NCBI RefSeq assembly: GCF_022539315.1 | Contig: NC_066315.1 | Span: 99,367,990-99,431,989 of the forward strand | DNA from: Serinus canaria | Lineage: Eukaryota > Chordata > Aves > Passeriformes > Fringillidae | Direction of reading: 5' to 3' | DNA length: 64,000 nt | Part shown: one piece after another, positions 47,914 through 59,300 of the stretch | Layout of the letters: each line of letters begins with the position of its first letter | How positions within the stretch are numbered: the stretch's first letter is position 1 | Made by a program: the position numbers and the translations under genes | The notes under the pieces: model-generated | Told to the model about the DNA's origin: nothing | Databases searched by the model: none | The model's input: the letters and a program-made list of their open reading frames with translations, nothing else

Positions 47914-47919
47914 TTTATT
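47914..47919 (-). terminator. IMPA2 poly(A) signal AATAAA
   Basis: First AATAAA on the minus strand after the IMPA2 stop, giving a 3' UTR of about 460 nt. It is followed 50-80 nt later by a UG-rich tract (complement of 47835-47862), suitable as a CstF-binding downstream element, which supports use of this site. Confidence 0.6.
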
Positions 47920-48363
47920 GCATTCTTAAGCATCGTGGAACAGGGGAATTATTATAGGCACACATCTCAACTACTCCTCCTTTACTACAGTCCTAAAGCT
48001 CATTTACCTGAGATCTGCATCTGTAAAAATAAAGTTCCATTTTTTAGCTGTGTGTTACAAAAGACTAAATATCAGCCCCACAGATATGAAATTACAACTT
48101 ACTTTTGAGACTAATTTGCTACAAGTAAAATATTCTATCTTATAAAAAAGATACTGCTGAAAGAGATACATATTAAAAAGGAAACACGATTCTCAGAGGT
48201 CTAAAAATCTCCCTATGCCTCCTCACATGGTAACAAATTTATAAAAAATATTTGACACAGAAAATCTCCCCAGGAATCATCCTGCTGTAATCACGTACCC
48301 TTTCAAGACACCCATCTCGCACGCGTTATGCGGTTCGGAGGGCACGCTCCGCACAAGGAGCGT

Positions 48364-48479
48364 TTAATTCTCGTCGTCGCGCCGGTAGTGGATGGTTTGT
48401 ATTTCCTGAGCTATGAACATGGCCATCTCTCTCGTGCCTGCAGCAATCACTCGGCAGGACATAAGGTCCAGAGGTCCCC
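48364..48479 (-). CDS. IMPA2: IMPA2 coding exon 8 and stop
   Basis: Completes Gly251 and encodes [20 protein letters not shown] then [18 protein letters not shown], ending at TAA (48364-48366). Acceptor TCCTCAG|GGGG. Confidence 0.96.
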
Positions 48480-50300
48480 CTGAGGACAAGAGGATTAACC
48501 AGAAGTGTCTTAAATATAAGCCATGCTGTAATTAGATAGGGTCAGAAACACAGAAACAACTTCATACGTAGCTCCTTCTGGGGTAGGAAGGACAACCTAA
48601 CTCATCAACTCCTACATGGAAATCTCCAGCAATAAAATATTTTATAAAATTCTAGATACTGAGCCAAAGTATGCAAGAGGAGCAGTGAATGCCTGGATTT
48701 GTTCAGTAGCCAACAATAAATGCAATATTCCCCTTTCCTAACAACGGGACAGGAATTAGTTCATTCAATTCATTAGTTCAATCAGTTCATTCATTACCCT
48801 TCTTAATCGACCAGATCTTTCCACAGTATCCAGGTACTGGTCACCAATAAACCATTACTCTGAGATGTGTGTCATCTAAATTAATTAAGCAATAATCTGG
48901 AGACTGTGCTGCCCTTTACTCCCTCTGAGTAGTTTCTAGTCATATATGTCCAAACTGGTACCTCAGAGTCCTCCTTTCTCGGGAGGATGTCTCGGCTGAA
49001 ATCTAATTTGAACATCTGAGAGTACCTGCCAGTCTCCTGGGCTGGTTCCTTACTGTGATATGAGGCTTTGAGGGAATTACTCAAAGTAATGAAAATACAG
49101 TTTGACTCAGAAGACCTTTGATGGGCTGAAAGCCCATGCTGGAATTACATCAGTGTGTTCTGAATAACCAGCCTGAGCCTAGCGGAGGGTACAGACCTTT
49201 CTACAGGATACTGCTAGAAATGAGGTAGAGCCACAGGGGTGACACTCAGCCAGTGCCCCAACAGTCAATGGAAAAGCAAGGGCATCTTGCTCACCTGAAG
49301 TGTCTATCACAGTGCCACCTGCCTCTCTGATGATGACAGTGGCTGCTGCCAGGTCCCAGCAGTGCAAGCCAAACTGGTAGTAGGCGTCTGCAGCGCCGGA
49401 CGCCAAGTGGCACAGGGCCAGCGTGGAGCTCCCGATGACACGGACCCTGCACCCCACAGCAACACAGAGAAGAAAATGCTTTTGACTTCAACCTCTGTGT
49501 ACAACACACTTGTTTCAATCTTTTTTTTTTTAATATTACTTTTTTTAAAGACTTTTTGGTCATAAACGTGAGACATATGCTGTAAAACATCTTACCCATG
49601 TGCTTGGGCCTTGAGCAGTCTCTCAATGTTACCAAGGAACAACTTCAGAGTTGCAGGGTCACGTTTTGGACCAATTTCTGTTAAAATTAAGGCCTTCGAG
49701 ATATCTGCAATGGTAGAGAGATGTTTCCATTAATTCAGCAGCTTCCAGGTAGGTTCCATAAATTTGTTTTTAAATTAAACACTAATGGACTTGTCACAAA
49801 AAAATAATCTTCACGCCCCTTTTACAACCCCAAACTTTTTCATAAAGTGACAACTTTGCATAGAAATTCAAACAAAACTAGGTTTCTCCTATCAAATAGT
49901 CTGCTCTAAACACACTTAAAAAAACCCACCCAAAACAGGTGGGTAAGGAATGTAATGCATTCTTACATTCCTTCTCTTTCCATACATTGTTTTATTTCAT
50001 TGACCAGTCACCTTTTGGCAAATTCACTAATATTAGCAGTCAACTAAAAATAATCCAGTAATCTAATGACTTCTGATGTTAACCTATTTGTGTTTGAAAA
50101 CATGATGGTTCTTGAATAGAGAATTCTAATGCAATTTGTTAACCAATTATAAACATTTGGGAACCCAGTAAGAGGAAAGAAAAGTTTCCCCCTAAATCAC
50201 CAGTCATCTAGAAATAGCCCATTCTGGCATTTCAAAGACTGAAGACACCTTATGACAGAAAAAAATAAAGCCCTTCTTATGACAAATCAAAGCAGTATTT

Positions 50301-50338
<38 letters not shown>

Positions 50339-53300
50339 CTGTGAAAGTTCTATTTGTCTTGTGTTCAGCAAAGGCAATGCTCTCCTGGAGCAGATGGAGA
50401 TACCAGCCTTGTGGACAGTCAAAGGAGAGACTCACAGTGACTTGAGAGGTGTTGAAGCAGTCCTCATGTGAGATCTGAAAATTGCCAGGCTACAATAAGA
50501 GTGTGCCAGTGCAGGTGGAGATGGCTGACAAATGCCAAGTGTCCCTGCTCCTCCTGTGCCAGCTGAACTCAGAGGCATTAAAGGGATGGCAAAACTCAAA
50601 GGTTTAGTGGTTGGGAGCTCACTGATTGGGCTGTGCCCTGTGCCAGGTGTCACCTCCTACCCTGGGCTGAAGGTGAGGCATTCCTTCAGGTAGGCAACCT
50701 CTGCCTGGTTCTCACAGCTACCTGCATGAGCTGAAAGTTCTCTGCACAAGGAGCAAGGAGGTTTCAGAGAGCAAATTAGGCTGGAGTGGGGCACCATTTA
50801 ATTAAACAGGCTACTAAAGAATTTACTGTTGCAGATGAACCTCATGGATTCCAGCAGCATGGTGAAATGGTTGGTAAGTAACAGGTATGTAATTAGATTA
50901 AAAGTTACGGGGTGTCACAAATATTAACTGTAGGAGCACAGATTCAACTGCTGCTTTTTAAATTACTGTGTTAAAACAGAAAAACACCAATCCAGGCACG
51001 CTGGAGGGTATTTGTTGTTTAGCCACTACTAAAAATTCTGGATGGTGAAAGCAATCTGCCTTAGATTATTTTGCATAAGAGACCCAGTTTATAATTAGAG
51101 AACATTTAATGTCCATCTCATTGCAGAAATGCACCAAGCATTCACAATATGCCAGTCACAGTCAGGTTGTAACTGAGACAGTTATTCTTGTGTTATTAAA
51201 AATATTTCTAATGCATAGAGAGATCTCTTCAATTTTCCTCAAGGCTACAGCTGGAAATTGGATGAACAGACTAAGGCAACTAAGAGGGAGGTCTCTGCTT
51301 GGGAAAAAGAGCTGACTGATCACAAGACACTATGAGATTTCAGGAATTCAATATGTGGGGTTGGTAGAAAAGATTTCACAGTGGTATGGATAAATTTATG
51401 AGGAAAAGATCAGTTCTGTTGACCCCAGAAGATTAAAAAAAGAAAACGCATTTACAGTATTAACACACGTAAGGCCTGACATCAATCTAAGCATGAGAAG
51501 AAAGTATCACTCAAGATAACAGGGAAGATGGATCCTTCATTTAAGTGTTTAATAGCTGCATGGACTCCCTATCAAACCTCTACAAAACTGGGTGTTGACA
51601 AAGAACAATGTTTGCCTGGGCTGTGGTTTCAGATGATTAAGCCTGAACAATGAATGTATAAGTGTAGATCAACGTCATACAACAGTCACATTTCCTGAAA
51701 ACAAATGGCAACAAGTGACATGACAGCTTGGGTCTCAAACACATCATGGCCAATTCAATTCCAGTGGCAGGCAGAGGGAAACACAAGTCTGTCCTATAGG
51801 GTTGGTTTATTTCACTGAAGCCACAGCCCTTAGAGAGGAATTGTGATTTAAAACACTTAGAATATCAGTAGGAGTGAGATTAAAGCAGCTCCAGCTTCAC
51901 TGGTGAAAATTTCCCACCACAAAATGATGTATCTCAAAACAAAAGAAAATTTCAAAGCCTTTGGAAGGGCAGAAGGTCTATTTCCCTTGCTATGTTCTAG
52001 ACACCCACATAGACTGGATGTCTAGAGAAAGGAAGGCAGAAGTGACATGTGCCAAAATTGTTCATTGCTCCGCTGGAAACCAGAACCCTCTGACTGCAAA
52101 AGCATGTGAGGCCATTTCCACGGTGGTTCATGCAGCCCACCTGGGAGCACCCCCAGGTCTTCCTAATAGTCTCTGCCAGTATGGGCTTTTTTGGAATATG
52201 AGATATTTGAGCACTGATAAAAATGTGATGTGTAATCAGTGATTCAAATCTTAGGGTTTTAATATTTACAATGACTTTACAATCTGTTTCTCCAAATATG
52301 TAAACTCCAGATCACTATTAACTTAGATGAATAGCCAAACTTCCCAAATTTCAGGTGAAATTTTGATGCAGGGTCTGCTTCAGGCACTAAAGAAATCTGT
52401 ATGTCTAATTGCTCGAATTTACTGTGTTTTGAGCTCACTAAATCTCTCTTTGGGGTGAAATTTTTACCACCTTGTGTGTACAGTGGTGCACACTTCTGGC
52501 ATATGTCTGCTTCCACTCCCAACTGAGTGCTATGCTCTCCTCTGCATTTTGATTATCTAAAAGAAAACTTCTCTAAATAATATAAAATTATTATTTTATA
52601 TAATCATTAGATGAACACACAGGTCTATGATTAGTTTAACTATAAATAAAAGACAAAAGAATTCCATTCAAGTGTTGGCAAAGTGTTGCTGGCTATTTGT
52701 ACATGGAAATACACCTCACACACCAGAGCAAGCTGTTAAAGAGCCCCTCATGAAGCATGCACCCTTTAATTCACTCTTAGCACATTTGCCTACAGACATC
52801 AGACACTCTGTGACGTACAAGATCACTGGAAAAGAAGTGAACAGCAGCCACAACAGTACTCTGAATTCGATTCACCATTCCCATTGCATCCTGCTCATAA
52901 AAAGTTATGCCAGGGCTCACCTGGAATGAAACTGGTGAATCTACACATTCTTCCTTATTTTAAACAGTGGTTGTGAAGCAAAATAATTTAGGATTATTTA
53001 AATAGTTCATATTCAGATGTCTATTTTAAAAAGAAAAGGAGGAAAGTGATTTTTCAGAAAAAAACAAACACAAAACAACAAAATTATCATGCAGGTGAAA
53101 TACTTTCCATCAGGATAATGATGTTCATTATCCTAATGATGATTTGCAACAACTCTGAAACAAAATTAATATATTCCTTTTAGAGTTCTAACAAAATCTA
53201 GACCAACCTGTCTCTTTTGATACCTGAAGCCTTTTGTCATTACAAAATGCCCCTTGACCTCTTCTACCAGTGTATAATCGTTCTTCAGTGCAGTGGTAAA

Positions 53301-56300
53301 TTACACCAAATTCAAGCTTTAAGATTTTGAAAAGGAAAGAAATGAATGCAACTCAAATTACTCATCATAAATATAAACAACTACTAATGGCAAAAAGATC
53401 AGCAATATTTTAATTGGTACACATAATAAAGATTACACTGATGCTAAAAAACGGGAATAATTTTACTCTTACTGTGATATTGAGCTATAGGTCATATAAA
53501 ATTCAGTTTATAAAGAAAAGTTAATGCAAGTTAATGTGTTCCTGATCCTCTAAATTCTTACTCACAGCTTGTTTCTGTTCACATTAGAATGGATTAAACA
53601 CTGAGTTGTTTTCAAATGCAATTGAAATGTTTTTACTGAAAATACTCAAAACCTCTGAGGCAAGACTCTGAATGCTTTGCTTTCACTGGTGAGCAGTTAC
53701 TCCTTGAAGCAATCCCACTGACCTTGGCTGGACCATAAAGATTTGCAGCCCCAGGATCAGTCAGGCATCCAAACTCAGGAGTCATGGCACTCTTCATTAA
53801 CAGTGGATGCTTTTGTAGGCACCTCAGCTTTGGTGGTGCATTGAATTTTTCTGCTTTTTCAATCAAAGCAGTACACTCTAGTCACTTGTCCAAATCCTTC
53901 TCTGCAAAATCCTTTTGTGAAAATCTCTTGAAGTCACAGGACTCCAAGAGAAGGAGTCTGGACAGAAATACCCACAATGAAACTTAAGAATGTGCAACAC
54001 TGGACTTTTCGTGGGAGATTCTGTTTACCAATGAAAAGAGGGTCAGAATCAAACCCTTGGTATTTAAACTTTCTATTACTTTAATAAGCTCCATCAAAAG
54101 ACTTTAATGCACTTTACAAACTTCAAGGGTCAGCTCTGAAAATTGCCCCTTGATCAGTAATATTAGAATTATTTAATTTAGGGGTACACAAAAATTAAGT
54201 GACTTCCCCAAGGTGTCTGAATTTGGCCACAAGGTCAAGAAAACATCTCAGATGTTCTAGACTTCAAACCTTTTCCTGCTGCACTTGGTGTTCATCAGAG
54301 ACAATTTAAAGGGAATAGACTGTCCTGGCTCCTTACCCCGAGGTCCCATCTAAACCAAGGGGTTTTTTTGAGGAACACACTATTTACAGACTCTTTCCCT
54401 AAAGACATCTGCAGGCATTTCTTCAAGGCTTATAATCAGGCCAGTTCCCCTGTGTGTACTTTGGCTCCTTTTCAGTTTACTCTTTTTTCTGCTTGTCCTA
54501 ATTGTTTAACTGAGGGAGATTTAACATCATTCTTTACTTTTGTTTCAGCTTTGTTTAGTTTACATAACCCAAAATATGCAGCATCAAAATCATGACGGTG
54601 TTCTAGAAAACATAAATATCAGCGAAAACTGTCTGGTAATAAAATGCAGTGTTCAAAAGGACCTTTGGCAATGAATAAATTTCAGAAAAGCATGGAAGTG
54701 TTTCTCTGCAGTTTCCATATTGGAAAAGTCTAACCAGAGAAGTACACAACATTATTGATTTTAAATCAGTAAGAGGCACTAGCACATCTGAAAACTTGGT
54801 TGTTACTGCACAGAATTCTTGCTGGCTTTGCTTAAAGCTATACATATATTAAAGATTGTGGAATTAGGCTGAAAGAGGCACATTCATTGGCAGTTTGAGT
54901 AACCAGTTATTTCATAGATATATATCAAATTGCAAACCAGCAACATCTGGAGAAAAGGCACTAGCACAAATGACTATAGCTAAGAAACTCAAAATGGCAC
55001 ATTGAAGGCTAGATACCTTCCCAGCCTCACTATAATCAAGGTCTCATGAGGCAAATATAGCTATTTTACTACATTAACAAAAATACCAATGCAGATTGAA
55101 TGAACTAGGCCCATACTTTAACCCTCTTCATAAAATCAGCTCTACATTGAGTCCTAGCAGGAGTTAGCTTTCACAGATACTGCTAGCAGGAAAGAGGCAA
55201 TAACAATAACACAGGAACACTGGGATATATGTTTAAATTATGAAGAGGCAGCACTAAATTGAACTTACTATGGTTTTGTGTAACTAAACCTTGCTCACAC
55301 CAGTACTTCCTTCTTCTCCAAATAAATCCCATAATACTTTTATTAATTCATAGATTTTTTTTAAATTGCCACTTGGCATATATAGGTTTTACAGGACTAT
55401 GATTTTAGATGAGGAGAGTGTGATCAGATGCATTTAAAAAGCATAGGAAAATCTGAGTAGTGACTGATTTTTTTAAGTTTTTGTTTTTTAATTTAAAGTT
55501 CCCACATGGTTTTGAGACTTCTAGCCAACTCTCAGGTGCCCATCTTAAAGAACATACTTCATACCTCTTTGTTAACAGCAAATCCAATGCTCACCGCCAC
55601 TGTTGGAAATCTGTGAAAAATAAGAAATGAAATAGTACTGGTGAAAAATCTCTCAACTTACTCCTTATGCAATCCCCTTAGGCAACAAAACCCCACATGC
55701 AGCTCTGTAAGTTTATTTGTCAAAATGCACTTGACATTACACTACTTCTCCTTTGTCAGCCCTTTAACTTTGTCAATTCTTTTTAAAATGTAAGTTAATA
55801 TTGGAGAGGGCAAGAAATAAACTCATGAAGACGTCACAATTTTTACACTGAACATATTGTATATTTTAGGGATGTTTTTGCTTTAGTGTGATTGAATCAT
55901 CCAGTATAAAACCACTAATGTTATAACAAGTCATTGCTTTTAGAAACACACTTCGTTCAAGCTTTGCATCTGAGGTGGCAATTAAGTAGCATGGAGATAC
56001 CTTGCTGCTGACCAACAGCAGGAAAAGAAACCAATTCCTCTATGTTGTCCTTTTTCAAAGTGATTGTCATGTATTTAATTTGGTCCTTTTGACTACTGTA
56101 TAATTATTACATTTTGAACAATGAAATAAATTCATTTCTTAAAAACACATTTCAAAAAGGACTTTGGAAGTCCATAAAATATTGCTAGAAAGAATTGCAT
56201 GAAACATCACCACATGACACTGCCCACCTCCCCTGGAATTCTGTGTAATTGCACCAAAAGTCAAGGAAATTCTTCTTCTTTTTTTTTTTTTTTTATTTTT

Positions 56301-59300
56301 CTTTATGAAAATTGTAGTTTTTTTAAGCCACTAACTTTAAGGCAGTGTTTCTAAGTACACATATTATGAATAGTCATTAGTTTACAGTTCCTAACACTCA
56401 AATGGTGAGTTAAAAGTCTTAATTTTTGCAGCAAGGACCCCTAGTTTTGTGGAGGTACTTTAGAAATTTAACACCAGCATCTCTGCACAACTCAGCTTTC
56501 AGTGCTGCTCTGCACACACGCAGGGTGGCAATTCCCAGGAAGAAGGAAGCGCCTGGGTCTGAAGGGCAGGATTCCCAGCAGGAATGTGCAAAACCCACGG
56601 GTGGCGCTGGGCCAAGCGTGCTCACAGCACTGCCTTGTTCCTCCCGCGCCGCGCGCTCGCTCCCTGCACGGGAATGTGGGTGAGACACGGCTCTGAGCTG
56701 GGGCTGTGAGTGAGATCTGGGCTGTGAGGGAGAGCGGGCTGTGAGTGAGAGCCGGGCTGTGATGAGAGCGCGGGGCTTTGAGTGTTAGCTGGTGCTTGGC
56801 GTGTGAGCCGGGCGGTGAGTAGAGCTGGGGCTGTGAGTGTGAAGCGGGGGCTGTGAGGAAGCCTGGGGCTGTGAGTGTTATCCGGGCTGTAGCTGGGGTG
56901 GAGGGTTGAGCCGGGGCTGTGAGCCGGGGCTGTGAGTGTGAGCTGGGGCTGTGAGTGTGAGCTGGGGCTGTGAGTGTGAGCTGGGGTGTGAGTGTGAGCT
57001 GGGGCTGTGAGTGTGAGCCGGGGCTGTGAGTGAGAGCCGGGGCTGTGAGTGTGAGCCGGGGCTGTGAGTGAAAGCTGGGGCTGTGAGTGTGAGCTGGGGC
57101 TGTGAGTGTGAGCTGGGGCTGTGAGTGTGAGCTGGGGCTGTGAGTGAGAGCTGGGGCTGTGAGTGTGAGCTGGGGCTGTGAGTGAGAGCTGGGGCTGTGA
57201 GTGTGAGCTGTGAGTGTGAGTGTGAGCTGCGGCTGTGAGTGTGAGCCGGGGCTGTGAGTGAGAGCTGGGGCTGTGACACGGGGGTGTGATTGAGATCTGG
57301 GCTAGTGATTGAGAGCTGGGGCTGTGAGCTGGGGCTGATAGTGTTACTGGGGCTGTGAGTGTGAGCTGTGGAGTGGTGAGGCTGGGGGCTTGTGAGTAGA
57401 GCTGGGGCTGTGAGCCGGGGGTATTGAGAGCTGGCTGTGAGTGTTGAGCTGGGGCTGTGATGAGAGCTGGGGCTGTTAGTGAGAGCTTGGGCTGTGAGGG
57501 TGAGCCGGCGCTGTGTTGTAGCCGGGGGTGTGAACTGGGCTGTGAAAGCTGAGAGCTGGGCTGTGAGGTGAGAGCTTGGGGCTGTGAGCCGGGGGGGTGT
57601 GAGTGTGAGCTGGGGCTGTGAGTGTGTGCGGGGCTTGATGTGAGCTGCGGCCTGTGAGTGGAGAGCTGGGGCTGGTGGGAGTGTGAGCTGGGGCTGTGAG
57701 TGTGAGCTGGGGCTGTGAGTGTGAGCTGGGGCTGTGAGTGTGAGCTCTGAGTGTGAGTGTGAGCTGGGGCTGTGAGTCAGGGGTGTGAGCTGGGCGTGTG
57801 AGTCAGGAGCTGTGAGCTGGGGCTGTGAGCTGGGGGTGTGACATGGGGGGCAGCAGCACAAACTCCATCTCGCCCTCAGGTAACAGCACAATCGCAGCCT
57901 CCCGCACACACACCACACCAGGTACCAAGAGATAAAGGGATGGCTCCTATGTGTGCATCCCCACCAGGGAAAAGCAACTTCAGGAGGAAGGGAGGACCTG
58001 TGAGAAGCTGCGTTTTGGGTTCTGATGGGTTTCCCAGGCCATTTACCTGTGCACAAAGTTGCATGTTCCATCCACAGGGTCAATAATCCAGGTGGGACTG
58101 TCGGTAAGGACACATTTTGAACCTGCAGCAGTGGACTCTTCTGCAATAAACCTGCATTTGGTGCAAGGGTAAAACAAGTATCCCAGAACATTAGCTTACA
58201 TACATGGCTTGGAAAGTACAATCCCATCATTCTGGTTTTTAAGAGAGAACTTCTCCCTCTCTCCATAAAACTTGTATAAAAGTAAACATACATACTGCTT
58301 TTTAAATTTATGAATTGGTAACTTTCATAGAGATTTTGAGGGAGAGTTCTACAGCATACTATTTTACATGACCAAAAAGGGCTCTTAAGTACACTTCCCC
58401 AATACACCATTAAGGAAGCCATGAAAATGAATGTAGAAATAAATCTGAACTGGCAACTCTGGAACTTAAGGAGAAGATTATTTTATGCAGAATATAATTT
58501 TATGGGTTAGGTCTGTCTCTTGTAGTAACGAATATAAACTGCAAACTGTATCTGCTTCTCTTCTGCAGTCAAATTCAGTCAGAGGGAAATAATACACTCC
58601 TAGAAAATCCACAATCTTGCTCCTATCTGTATTTTTTACAGTAATCAGGAAATTAAGAGGTTTACAAAGCTGGACTTTCTTTTTCCCATGACCCAGAAAA
58701 AAAATCAACAAATTATTTTTTGTTTGTTTGTTGTTTGGATGCACAAGGGACAAAATGAAATCTGAGATCATCTTCTCTTCTGTTGTTCTGTCCCAGTTTT
58801 TTTTAGTAGTTTTTTTTCTCCTTTTTCCCTGGGAAACGAACATCCAGTTCTGGCACATTTCCTGTCAACCTTAATTATCCCTGCTTTCCCATAAACTGCC
58901 CAAGGTCTCTTTCTGTAAGAGATGTGCAGGTGCTACTCTCACAGATTTTCATAAAATCCTTTATGTACAGCAGGAGTGGACTCCAACTGCTAGTACTGAA
59001 TCTTGCTGGTGGTTTCACATTTGAACAGCTGGTAGTGGTATTCAGAGTTGCTGCAAATGCTTGAAGACAAAAAAAGCTTTTCTCAAAGACACAAAGAGAA
59101 AAAAAAAAGGATAAAATAAAGAGAAAATGTCTTTTGCAAAAGAGTCCTATTGGAAAAATTACCATCACACCGCAACAGAGTCCTTCCCTAGGACTAGAGT
59201 AGCAGCTATTTTATTTTGTGTCTTCAACTTGTACCTCATGATTCCAGGTAACACTTAAAGCCATGAGTTTAAAATGTTCTGCAGACATCACAGGAGGAGA

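Larger units (their letters stand above)
49705..53207 (-). other. IMPA2 intron 5
   Basis: 3,503-bp intron with a (TAA)n microsatellite at 50302-50338 and a perfect hairpin at 53112-53134. The rest is AT-rich without recognised mobile elements. Confidence 0.7.

Noticed and set aside
56878..58422. 514-codon minus-strand open frame rich in Ser, His, Pro and Thr
   Set aside because: It is produced by the 19-bp minisatellite, which lacks stop codons on that strand, and it crosses IMPA2 exon 3 in the wrong frame.
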